NCBI GenBank assembly: GCA_002366635.1
Contig: DFBN01000054.1
Span: forward strand, 1 to 9,160
From: Caldifarciminota bacterium UBA3079
GTDB taxonomy: Bacteria > Hydrothermota > Tepidihabitantia > Tepidihabitantales > Tepidihabitantaceae
Direction of reading: 5' to 3'
DNA: 9,160 nucleotides
Shown piece by piece: positions 1 through 7,219 of this stretch. The translations under genes and the position numbers were made by a program. The notes beneath the pieces were generated by a model. That model was not told the origin of the DNA. It searched no databases and saw only the letters and a program-made list of their open reading frames with translations. The stretch's first letter is position 1. Every line of letters begins with the position of its first letter.

Positions 1-237
1 GGATATATCATCACCGGTTGGACCAAGCCTTATGTCGGAGGTTATACTAATGCCTGGCTCATAAAGACCGATAGAAATGGGAACAAAGCTTGGGACAAAA
101 CCTTTGGCGGAACTGACTATGACTATGGTAATTCGGTTCAGCAGACCGCTGACGGCGGATATATCATCACCGGTGTGACCGAGTCTTATGGCGCAGGCTA
201 CTCTGATGTCTGGCTCATAAAGACCGATGAAAATGGA
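1..237 (+). repeat. 156-base coding repeat (52 residues), one full and one partial copy
   Basis: The block beginning GGATATATCATCACCGGT at base 1 recurs at base 157, and TGGCTCATAAAGACCGAT at 55 recurs at 211, so the period is exactly 156 bases. By eye, about 67 of 81 bases match between 1-81 and 157-237, including two identical 18-base blocks. This is high for propeller blades and suggests recent duplication or homogenisation. More copies probably lie upstream. Confidence 0.85.
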
Positions 238-255
238 AGGACATTGCTCAAATAA
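1..255 (+). CDS. 3' end of a WLIKTD-type repeat protein (probable beta-propeller), 5' truncated by the window
   Basis: Frame 1 is open from the first base to TAA at 253-255 and gives the last 84 residues of a longer protein. It contains [18 protein letters not shown] and WDKTFGG motifs, and [18 protein letters not shown]. These are typical of bacterial secreted repeat proteins predicted to fold as beta-propellers. One full 52-residue unit and part of the next are visible. The protein stops at DENGRTLLK, where another WDKTFGG strand or a C-terminal sorting tail would be expected. The other two plus frames downstream show no tail either. The protein therefore either ends naturally without a tail or was shortened. 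The start, signal peptide and total length lie outside the window. The molecular function is unknown; the family name rests on motif recognition only. Confidence 0.8.
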   Translation, partial: GYIITGWTKPYVGGYTNAWLIKTDRNGNKAWDKTFGGTDYDYGNSVQQTADGGYIITGVTESYGAGYSDVWLIKTDENGRTLLK

Positions 256-520
256 CCAGAATCAGAAAATAAAATTGGCCTGACTGCGGATTCGGGTCTG
301 TGCTTGACAGAGACACTGATGGCGCAACCTGATTCGGGCTTATTGTAGCACTTATTAGAATAACGCCACATTATATTCCTTAGCCGCCTGACATCAAGCG
401 GATAGAGCACCAAGAGCGGCGACACGATTGGCAGAACCCGCCGAAGGCATTGAGACGTTTTGTTGAGCTGGCGCTGCGAGCTCTGCAGCGAGGGATGGTA
501 TCGCGAGGGAGATTTGCCGG
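256..520. other. intergenic region without a recognisable gene
   Basis: No coding frame here looks real on either strand; the minus-strand frame running across it is a shadow of the peptidase gene. A weak imperfect stem occurs at 296-314 (GTCTGTG/CAGAGAC, loop CTTGA) with no T-run after it. A clean 6-bp stem occurs at 472-490 (CGCTGC, loop GAGCTCT, GCAGCG) upstream of the promoter, also without a T-run. No convincing terminator follows the first gene. The peptidase frame can be extended in-frame to a TTG at 460, but this lacks a ribosome binding site and would encode a charged prefix in front of the signal peptide. Confidence 0.6.
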
Positions 521-548
521 TTGACCGAGAGAAAGTTTGGGTTAGAAT
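521..548 (+). promoter_or_regulatory. sigma70-like promoter for the C25 peptidase gene
   Basis: A -35 box TTGACC (521-526) and a -10 box TAGAAT (543-548) are separated by 16 bases; each matches the sigma70 consensus at five of six positions. Transcription would start near 555, giving a leader of about 20 bases that just covers the ribosome binding site. The second plus-strand gene has a similar arrangement. The primary sigma factor preference of this organism is unknown, so this is a prediction. Confidence 0.45.
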
Positions 549-560
549 TTTTCCTAATTT

Positions 561-568
561 AAGGAGGT
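561..568 (+). promoter_or_regulatory. ribosome binding site AAGGAGGT that fixes the start at 577
   Basis: AAGGAGGT is a perfect anti-16S complement placed eight bases before the ATG at 577. It selects this ATG over the in-frame TTG at 460, and the protein then begins directly with a signal peptide. Confidence 0.85.
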
Positions 569-576
569 ATTTGATT

Positions 577-3500
577 ATGCGCATTTGGCGTTTGTTTGTT
601 TTACTGCCGGGCGTTTTGCTGGCTGGTGCTATCAGCCAGAACTTTGAGTTTGCGCCCGGTGATTTCGTATTTGATAAGGCCAATGGATATGATGCCGTAG
701 CCTTGCCAGGCCAATTCTGGACTTCAGAGCCGGGAAAGCCTTTGCTGCCGCTGGCAGTGTACAATGTTGTAATCCCGCCTGATGCCGAGGTTGTGGGAGT
801 TAAAGTTACCGATATTGCGACAACTGTGCTTGCGGGCAAGTTCGAGATTCATCCGGCCCAGCGGCCGCATGCGTTCTCGCTGCCTGGGCCGGAGTTCGTC
901 GAGCCGGATGATAGGACCTATTCGTCCGATAAGCCCTATCCGGTTGAAGTGGTCAGTTTCACCCGGTCTGGTTGTCTTGGGGGATATCGGATTGCCGGCC
1001 TCCAGTTATGCCCGCTTCGATACCTGCCAGAAAAGAAGGAATTGCGGCTTGTGACAAAGGTTACAGTCGAGTTGCAGTATGAGCGGAACCGGCATACGAT
1101 TCTTGAGCTCGATAAGTCCCAGATAGATTTAATGGCGGATGTTGCCCAGAGCCTGGTGGTGAATCCGGACAGAGTGAACCTGTGGGCACCGCGCACGCGG
1201 ATGACCGATGACTGGACGACCGATATGATGGTAATCACCAGCAGTGCGCTGGCCGATGATTTTCTACCTTTTGCTGAATGGAAGACGAAGAACGGCATCA
1301 AAACCATAATAATGAAGACCGATTCGATTTATGCCGCTTATCCGGGTCGGGACAATCAGGAGAAAATCCGCAACTGCGTCATCGACTTCTGGCAGAACCA
1401 TGGTTTGAAATGGCTGCTTGTCGGCGGTGATGACTATGTCGTGCCGGTCAGGCTTGGACGCCAGATTGTTGAAGGGTATACCGGAAATATCGCTACGGAT
1501 TTCTATTATGCTGATTTGCAAGGCTCCTGGGATTCGAACCACAACAACCTTTTCGGTGAAATGGGTGATTCGATGGATTTGTTCTATGATATTTTTGTGG
1601 GTAGGGCAACGGTTGATAATTCCAGCAATGTTGCCAATTTCATCGCCAAATGCACGACTTATGCGAAGCATCCCGATACCTTATATCTCAAGTCCGTGCT
1701 TTTCGGTTCGATTATGCTCTTTTCCCCGTTTCACGGTAAGGTCATCAACCATATAATCGCCGATGAGTTCCCGCCGTCCTGGCAGTTTGCGCATCTTGAA
1801 GACCCGCCTTCTGGTGCGTTCCGGGATTCGGTCACTCGGGGCTATCAGCTTGGCCATGTTGCTGCGCACGGTAGCCCGACCAGCTTTAGTGTAATGAGTA
1901 TTTCTCAGATTTCCGGTCTTTCTAATGGCCATTCCAAATTGGTTTTCCTGAATTCGATTGCCTGCCAGTCAGGTTGGTTTGACGGAAAGGAATGCATCGC
2001 CGAAAGCCTGATGAATTGCCGGAATGGCGGGTGCATTGCGAATATGTTCAATTCAAGGTATGGATTCGGTTATCCGCCGGCATTCGGCCCGTCTGAGATG
2101 CTGGACTTGCAGTTCTACCGCTATTTTGTGAACGGTGATGCCTTTCAGTTCGGCAGCCTTTGTTCGATGAGCAAAGACCATTTTCAGAGCCTGACAATGG
2201 GACAGGAAGTCTGGCGCTGGTGTGTTTATGAGTTGAATCTTTTCGGTGACCCGAGTTTGCAGGTATGGTCAGAGCGGCCCAAGCTATTGACAGTCGAGCG
2301 GCCGGACTCGGCTTTGGTTGGTGCCCAAACATTCAGGATAACGGTAAAGGATGGAACAACACCGGTCCAAGATGCGCGGGTCTGTTTGATGAAAGGCGAT
2401 GAAACCTATGCCCGCGGCTGGACCAATTCGGCCGGATGGGTAGACTTGGTTATTTCGCCGACAACCACCGGACAGCTCGACCTGACGGTCAATGCCCATG
2501 ACTACTACCCTTGTGAAGCACAGGTTATGGTGCGCGGCAGCATCAATGCACCGGCTTTGGTTTTTGCCGGACTTAGAATTGATGACCATGAAGGCAATGG
2601 CCGGCTTGACCCGGGTGAAACCGCAGACCTATACGTATCGATAACTAATCATGGTGCGGTTGATGCAACGAATGTGAATGCAGTTCTGAGAACGACCAGT
2701 CCGTATTTGAGTTTCAGCGATTCCACTTCGAGCTACGGTACAATCGGGCCAGGAGGGACGGTCGAAGGTGATAGATTCCGGGTGACCGCTTCGAGCATGA
2801 CACCAGGCGGAACCGAAGTTGAGCTGATTGCTGCTTGCAATGCAACCCAGGGTTATTGGGAGCCATTCTTCACTACTATAGTCGGCGAAGCACCGCCACC
2901 AAAGGCTTTGTGGCTTGACCATGATACCGGTGAAGTGATTCTTTCGGTGACATCGCTCGGTTCGATCGGCACGCTCGGGCCGTATCGCGAAGGCTCGGGC
3001 ATGAAGTACCCGCGCGATGCCGCTCACGGTTCGCTCTACTTCTCCAGTCTCGCGTGCGGCAACGGGCCGTCCTATGTGGTTGACCGATGGTACGGGCAGC
3101 CGACTGCTACTTTTGATACCGACTGGCGGATTCTTGATACGCTTCATCCGGTCCTCCCGCCGGTTGCGGCCCACGAGGAGTATCAGGCCGTCATTGATGA
3201 TGGCGCCCACCCAACACCAAAAGGATTAACCGTGACTCAGTGGTCGGGCGCGCTGTCGGACCCGGGATACCGGGATTTTGTCATCATTCAGTACACGCTC
3301 GTCAACGAAGGCGCAAGCCCGATTCATGACCTGCACGTCGGTGTCTTCTCCGACTTCGACGTGGACAACACCACCAGCAACCGTGCATTCACGGACATGG
3401 GCCGGCGGTTCGCGTGGATGGCCAAATCCTCCGGTTACACTTCGAGCGTCGGCATCAAGCTGCTCAGCCCGACCGTGGCCGCGAACGTGTCGGCAATCCG

Positions 3501-5466
3501 CAATTCGCAGTACGTGGACCCGTCCGGGATGATGACCGAAGCAGTGAAGGACAGCTTCCTGCGCGGCGCAATCCAGGTCCACAACCCGACCCAGGCGACC
3601 AACTGGTCGTGTGTGGTTTCGGCCGGGCCGTTCAACCTCGCGCCGGGCGGCCGGACCAGGGTTGCGTTCGCGTTCGTCGGCGGCGAGTCGGCGACCGAGA
3701 TGGCGGTGCACGCAGACTCGGCCCAGGCCTGGTACGACAACTTCATGCCCAACGGCCTGACCTGGCTCAAGCATACGATTGACGATGCACCGCCCGGTGG
3801 AAACGGCGACGGGATTATCAATCCTGGTGAAAGCATCAATCTGCCGCTCTGGATTGTGAACCGGGCTGACTGTAATGCTGATGGTGTCTGGGGAATTCTG
3901 CGCAAGACTTCATCTGATACACTTGTGACTGTAACTGATTCAATCCGTTATTTCGGCACAGTCGGTGCTGGTGATTCGGCATTCAGCGGTAATAACGGTT
4001 TCAAGTTCCGGGTGGCTGATGCATGCACTAATCGGTATCAGTTGCCTTTGGTTCTGGCATGTGTTGATACCCTCGATTCTGTTTATGTTTCATCATTACC
4101 ATTGGTAGTTGGCGCACCCCAGTTGGTTTATGGCGGGACTCGTTGCTGGGACCCGCCGCCAGGTGGAAACAATAATGGCAAGCTTGACCCGGGTGAAGAA
4201 GCAGACATTGCTTTAGGTCTTGCTAACATCGGGCTGGGCAATTGCGAAAATGTTGTTGCACGACTCAAGTCAGGTGATTCCAGACTGGTAGTCTTGGATT
4301 CGCTCGGAACATATGGTGCAGTCCCGCATGATTCGACCGTGTTCAACACCAGTGACCGGTTCCGGGTTTCTGCGAGTTCAACGATTCCCCGAGAGACCCA
4401 GATTCCTTGCACGCTTTATGTAACCGGGACCGAATATCAGGTAAAGCGGAACATAATGCTCAATGTCGGGGTGCTGACGAATACCGACCCGGTTCCAGAT
4501 GGGCCACGGCAGCCTTCACGCTACTATGCCTATGATGACTGCGATACATTTTATGTCGCCCGTCCTGAGTTCGAATGGCACGAAATCAATAGTCAGGGTA
4601 CGAGAATTACCTATCCGCAGAACGACACGGTGATTGCCGTCAACCTGCCTTCGGGTTTCGGGCCGCTGCGGTATTACGGCCAGGAATACAGCCAGATTTC
4701 GGTCAGCGCGGACGGCTGGATTTGCCCGGGCAACTACACCCAGTCCAACTATTTTAACAAGTCGCTGCCGAGTTCACAAGCTCCGCCCGGAGTCATCTGT
4801 CCGAACTGGGACGACTTATACCCCGGCTACAACAACAGTGGCTATGTCTACTATTATCACGACACTATTTATCACCGTTTCATTGTCGAATATGACAGCG
4901 TGTGCTACTACTCGCCGCGCGATGTGCGTGACAAGTTCCAGGTATTCATCTATGACACTACCTGCCACAGCCCGACCGGAGACAACCCGATTGTAGTGCA
5001 ATATCTGACTGCTAACCATTACTCCTCAAGTACAATCGGCTTGCAGGACCCGTCAAAGACCATAGGTCTCCAGTGCCTTTATAATGGTTCTTATCACCGG
5101 GCCGCAGCGCAGATTATCGCCGGCCGGGCGATAAGATATACCACCGATTCGATGATAACCGGCATCAGCGAGCTTGAGCCGGCCGGAATTATGCGGCTTG
5201 GGCTTTATGCTGCTCCGAACCCGATGCAGCGCAAGGGAATCATCAAACTCAGTCTGCCTTTTGAAGGCAGGGTGAAACTGACAGTGCACGATGTGACCGG
5301 TAGGAAGGTGCGCATTCTGGTTCAAGAAGAACTCAAGCCCGGTGTTCATACATTCCGTTGGGATAGAAAAGACGATGCCGGACTCACGGTTGGTGCCGGG
5401 GTATACCTTTATCGGGTTGAGACTGATGTCGGTAACCTGACCCGCAAAGCAGTCGTGGTGCATTAG
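577..5466 (+). CDS. secreted multidomain C25 (gingipain-like) cysteine peptidase with C-terminal sorting tail
   Basis: The product has 1629 residues. Residues 1-20 look like a signal peptide (MRIWRLFVLLPGVLLAGAIS). Residues 21 to about 210 resemble the gingipain propeptide region. The peptidase C25 domain spans about 215-565. Its likely catalytic His is H431 in GHVAAHGS and its nucleophile is C463 in LNSIACQSGW; the 32-residue spacing is close to that of gingipains. NLFGDPSLQVW (554-564) closes the domain as in other C25 members. There follow an Ig-like stretch (570-652), an Ig-like module with a DDHEGNGRLDPGE loop (657-769), a distinct module (787-1066), two more loop modules (1067-1179 and 1180-1298), a nidogen-like domain (about 1320-1525; VSADGWICPG, NWDDL, GLQDPSKTIGLQ) and a FlgD-like/type A tail (1536-1629; PNP, GRKVRILV, GVYLYR, ending KAVVVH). 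The protein is probably exported to the cell surface or medium and cleaves proteins; specificity cannot be read from the sequence. The ATG is supported by AAGGAGGT and the signal peptide. The middle module has unusually high GC. C25 assignment is strong; outer domain names are less certain. Confidence 0.92.
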   Translation: MRIWRLFVLLPGVLLAGAISQNFEFAPGDFVFDKANGYDAVALPGQFWTSEPGKPLLPLAVYNVVIPPDAEVVGVKVTDIATTVLAGKFEIHPAQRPHAFSLPGPEFVEPDDRTYSSDKPYPVEVVSFTRSGCLGGYRIAGLQLCPLRYLPEKKELRLVTKVTVELQYERNRHTILELDKSQIDLMADVAQSLVVNPDRVNLWAPRTRMTDDWTTDMMVITSSALADDFLPFAEWKTKNGIKTIIMKTDSIYAAYPGRDNQEKIRNCVIDFWQNHGLKWLLVGGDDYVVPVRLGRQIVEGYTGNIATDFYYADLQGSWDSNHNNLFGEMGDSMDLFYDIFVGRATVDNSSNVANFIAKCTTYAKHPDTLYLKSVLFGSIMLFSPFHGKVINHIIADEFPPSWQFAHLEDPPSGAFRDSVTRGYQLGHVAAHGSPTSFSVMSISQISGLSNGHSKLVFLNSIACQSGWFDGKECIAESLMNCRNGGCIANMFNSRYGFGYPPAFGPSEMLDLQFYRYFVNGDAFQFGSLCSMSKDHFQSLTMGQEVWRWCVYELNLFGDPSLQVWSERPKLLTVERPDSALVGAQTFRITVKDGTTPVQDARVCLMKGDETYARGWTNSAGWVDLVISPTTTGQLDLTVNAHDYYPCEAQVMVRGSINAPALVFAGLRIDDHEGNGRLDPGETADLYVSITNHGAVDATNVNAVLRTTSPYLSFSDSTSSYGTIGPGGTVEGDRFRVTASSMTPGGTEVELIAACNATQGYWEPFFTTIVGEAPPPKALWLDHDTGEVILSVTSLGSIGTLGPYREGSGMKYPRDAAHGSLYFSSLACGNGPSYVVDRWYGQPTATFDTDWRILDTLHPVLPPVAAHEEYQAVIDDGAHPTPKGLTVTQWSGALSDPGYRDFVIIQYTLVNEGASPIHDLHVGVFSDFDVDNTTSNRAFTDMGRRFAWMAKSSGYTSSVGIKLLSPTVAANVSAIRNSQYVDPSGMMTEAVKDSFLRGAIQVHNPTQATNWSCVVSAGPFNLAPGGRTRVAFAFVGGESATEMAVHADSAQAWYDNFMPNGLTWLKHTIDDAPPGGNGDGIINPGESINLPLWIVNRADCNADGVWGILRKTSSDTLVTVTDSIRYFGTVGAGDSAFSGNNGFKFRVADACTNRYQLPLVLACVDTLDSVYVSSLPLVVGAPQLVYGGTRCWDPPPGGNNNGKLDPGEEADIALGLANIGLGNCENVVARLKSGDSRLVVLDSLGTYGAVPHDSTVFNTSDRFRVSASSTIPRETQIPCTLYVTGTEYQVKRNIMLNVGVLTNTDPVPDGPRQPSRYYAYDDCDTFYVARPEFEWHEINSQGTRITYPQNDTVIAVNLPSGFGPLRYYGQEYSQISVSADGWICPGNYTQSNYFNKSLPSSQAPPGVICPNWDDLYPGYNNSGYVYYYHDTIYHRFIVEYDSVCYYSPRDVRDKFQVFIYDTTCHSPTGDNPIVVQYLTANHYSSSTIGLQDPSKTIGLQCLYNGSYHRAAAQIIAGRAIRYTTDSMITGISELEPAGIMRLGLYAAPNPMQRKGIIKLSLPFEGRVKLTVHDVTGRKVRILVQEELKPGVHTFRWDRKDDAGLTVGAGVYLYRVETDVGNLTRKAVVVH
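2545..4470 (+). repeat. three related Ig-like modules with Asp/Asn-rich PGE loops, split by a foreign-looking module
   Basis: Within the peptidase, three stretches of about 115 residues share the same order: an Asp/Asn/Gly-rich loop ending PGE, a beta-rich core, then a (Y/F)GT(I/V/Y)G motif and an F(R/K)FRV or DRFRV strand. The loops are DDHEGNGRLDPGE (residues 669-681), DDAPPGGNGDGIINPGE (1069-1085) and WDPPPGGNNNGKLDPGE (1191-1207). They resemble calcium-binding loops such as those of dockerin or thrombospondin type 3 repeats, but calcium binding is inferred. The first module is separated from the other two by the GC-rich module at residues 787-1066. Confidence 0.65.
2941..3775 (+). other. 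GC-rich block inside the peptidase gene, matching one protein module
   Basis: Codon third positions shift sharply to G/C in 2941-3070 and again in about 3241-3775. Hand counts give 85 G+C in 120 bases for 3601-3720 (71%), against 25 in 60 for 3901-3960 (42%) and 26 in 60 for 1681-1740 (43%). The reading frame is uninterrupted. The block coincides with residues of about 787-1066, which contain FSDFDVDN and VAFAFVGG and are not similar to the flanking loop modules. This suggests a module acquired by recombination from a higher-GC source. The section 3181-3240 has more ordinary composition, so the block is not uniform. Confidence 0.65.
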
Positions 5467-5506
5467 GTGCCAATTGGTCGGTGTTTTTCAGGTCGGGGCA
5501 AATGTC

Positions 5507-5534
5507 TTGACAGAAATGAGGAAGCCGGTAGAGT
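5507..5534 (+). promoter_or_regulatory. sigma70-like promoter for the SBBP-repeat gene
   Basis: TTGACA (5507-5512) is a perfect -35 box. After 16 bases comes TAGAGT (5529-5534), which matches the -10 consensus at four of six positions. The -35 to ATG distance is 57 bases, against 56 at the peptidase gene, and both -10 boxes begin TAGA. Its presence suggests that this gene can be transcribed independently of the peptidase gene 97 bases upstream. Confidence 0.4.
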
Positions 5535-5548
5535 AACGTATGTCCTAT

Positions 5549-5557
5549 AAAGGAGGT
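5549..5557 (+). promoter_or_regulatory. ribosome binding site AAAGGAGGT that fixes the start at 5564
   Basis: AAAGGAGGT lies six bases before the ATG at 5564 and rules in that start over the in-frame ATG at 5540, which lies upstream of this site and has no comparable site of its own. Confidence 0.85.
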
Positions 5558-5563
5558 TTCGTT

Positions 5564-7219
5564 ATGAGCAAAGATAAAATAACCAAGAAAACGTTGGTGA
5601 TTTCGCTACTTCTTGCGATGCTCGTTTTCGGTTACGGCCAGGAGTGGATTATCCGATACCAAGGTCCCTATGGTGAGGATTATGCAAGGGGAATTGAGGT
5701 AGATAATCTGAAGAATGTCTATGTAACTGGAAGTAGTCAAGGGACTGGTGCCGGGTACATCAATGATTATGCAACCGTTAAATACGATTCCCTGGGTGCA
5801 GAGCAATGGGTCGCCCGTTATAATGGTTCACCGACTCGAAATTGGCCGGATGAGGCAAAGGCAATCGCAGTTGACGAAAATGGTGTTTATGTCACCGGAT
5901 ATATAAGTTACTACATCGTTGATGATTCCTGCGACTACTGCACAATAAAGTACGATAAAGCGACCGGCGAGACCCTTTGGTTGAGGAAGTATGATGGGAC
6001 GGCGAACAATTGTGACCAGGCTTGTGCAATCGTCCTAGATAGCGCCGGCAATGTTTATGTCACGGGTAAGAGCAAAGGTGTTGGAACCGGTTTTGATTTC
6101 CTTACCGTGAAATACGGCCCGGATGGTGTTGAGCGATGGACGGCAAGGTATAACAACCCTCATGGGAATAGTAGTGATATCGCCTATGCATTGGCAGTTG
6201 ACGAGAGCGGCAATGTGTATGTTACTGGTGAGAGTTACGACCTGACAACCTATTATGACTGTGTAACGGTGAAATACGACTCATCAGGTGGTGAACAATG
6301 GGTCCGGAGATATTCCTGCGAGGATGATTTCTCAGATGAAGGAAATGCGATTGCGGTGGATGATGCCGGCGGCAATGTGTATGTTACCGGTCGCAGTGTC
6401 CACAGCGGTACCTCCTGGGATTACGCGACGCTCAAATACAACTCAGCCGGTGTTCAGCAGTGGGTCAGAAGATACAATAGCCTGGGGAACGACGGTGATG
6501 AGCCGTCAGGAATTGCCCTTGACAATTTGGGCAATGTTTATGTTACCGGCGGTTCTGGCATCGGTGGTCTTTTCCTGACTCAGTATGCAACAGTCAAGTA
6601 TACATCAGGTGGAACACAGGAATGGGTGAAGACATACATCGGGCCAGCCAATCTTTCAGCTAAGGCCAGGTGTATTGCTGTTGATAATCTGGACAATATT
6701 TATGTGACAGGATACGATGGTGATTTTGATACCACTTGGGATTATGTAACGATAAAGTATACACCATCTGGTGGAGAAGAATGGGTTGCCCGGTATTCTG
6801 TGCCAGATGGTGATGACCGTGCTTATGCTATAGCTGTTGACCAGGATAACTATGTGTATGTCACGGGTTCAAGCGAAAGCGCCAATGGTAATCCTGATTA
6901 TCTCACGATAAAATATCCGCCATCGGGCATAGGAGTGAAAGAAAAACCGGTCTCGAAGTCTCCGATGTTTCGAGCCTATCCGAATCCGTTTCGGGAAAGG
7001 ATAAAGATAGCTTGTAACTCTTCATTGGACAACAGCAGAAAGATTTCTTTGAAGGTCTTCGATGTGAACGGCTGCCTGGTAAAACAGCTTGAGCCATTCG
7101 ACCGAATCTTCTGGGATGGCACTGATGATTTCGGAGATAGGGTTCTACCGGGGATTTACTTCATTGAGGTGCAATCGGCCGATTATCTTCAGATAATCAA
7201 AGCAACCTTGGCAAAATAG
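5564..7219 (+). CDS. secreted SBBP-repeat beta-propeller protein with C-terminal sorting tail
   Basis: The product has 551 residues. Residues 1-25 form a signal peptide: a Lys-rich start (MSKDKITKK), then a hydrophobic core (LVISLLLAMLVFG), with likely cleavage before QEW; no lipobox Cys is present. Residues 28 to about 456 are eight SBBP-type repeats, each with a W-x-x-(R/K/T)-Y strand, an A(I/L)A(V/L)D strand, NVYVTG and (D/Y)Y.T(V/I)KY. Residues 457-551 are a FlgD-like/type A sorting tail (YPNPFRERIKI, VFDVNGCLVKQL, FWDGTDDFGDR, GIYFIEV, ending IIKATLAK). The protein is probably exported by the same route as the peptidase upstream and displayed or released. SBBP repeats are predicted propellers with no assigned activity, so the ligand or role is unknown. 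The gene has its own promoter-like sequence and ribosome binding site. No frameshift or truncation was seen. Confidence 0.9.
   Translation: MSKDKITKKTLVISLLLAMLVFGYGQEWIIRYQGPYGEDYARGIEVDNLKNVYVTGSSQGTGAGYINDYATVKYDSLGAEQWVARYNGSPTRNWPDEAKAIAVDENGVYVTGYISYYIVDDSCDYCTIKYDKATGETLWLRKYDGTANNCDQACAIVLDSAGNVYVTGKSKGVGTGFDFLTVKYGPDGVERWTARYNNPHGNSSDIAYALAVDESGNVYVTGESYDLTTYYDCVTVKYDSSGGEQWVRRYSCEDDFSDEGNAIAVDDAGGNVYVTGRSVHSGTSWDYATLKYNSAGVQQWVRRYNSLGNDGDEPSGIALDNLGNVYVTGGSGIGGLFLTQYATVKYTSGGTQEWVKTYIGPANLSAKARCIAVDNLDNIYVTGYDGDFDTTWDYVTIKYTPSGGEEWVARYSVPDGDDRAYAIAVDQDNYVYVTGSSESANGNPDYLTIKYPPSGIGVKEKPVSKSPMFRAYPNPFRERIKIACNSSLDNSRKISLKVFDVNGCLVKQLEPFDRIFWDGTDDFGDRVLPGIYFIEVQSADYLQIIKATLAK
5645..6931 (+). 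repeat. eight SBBP repeats (53-57 residues each)
   Basis: Repeats begin at W residues 28, 82, 139, 192, 246, 300, 354 and 407 of the protein. Spacings are 54, 57, 53, 54, 54, 54 and 53 residues. Each carries a VYVTG or IYVTG strand and a KY strand. The second repeat is longest, with an extra stretch around YYIVDDSCDYC. At DNA level the copies are diverged, so they are old rather than recent duplications. Confidence 0.85.

Noticed and set aside
304..331. TTGACA at 304 as a promoter -35 box
   Set aside because: No acceptable -10 box lies 16-18 bases downstream (AACCTG/ACCTGA).
460..576. N-terminal extension of the peptidase from TTG at 460
   Set aside because: There is no ribosome binding site before it; the perfect AAGGAGGT at 561-568 and the signal peptide starting at 577 make the later ATG the start.
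198..839. 213-codon open frame on the minus strand across the first intergenic region
   Set aside because: It overlaps the real ends of both plus-strand genes, shows no motif, has low-complexity Ser/Thr/Pro-rich content and lacks a ribosome binding site. It is a shadow frame.
3226..3774. 182-codon minus-strand frame, with overlapping plus-strand frames at 3278-3532 and 3414-3782
   Set aside because: These arise from the high G/C third positions of the GC-rich block in the peptidase gene. Their translations are Arg/Gly/Pro-rich without domain features, while the peptidase frame keeps clear motifs throughout.
5470..5488. Terminator after the peptidase gene (CCAATTGG followed by GTTTTT)
   Set aside because: The palindrome is only four base pairs per arm with no room for a loop, and the T-run is short and separated. 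It is not convincing.
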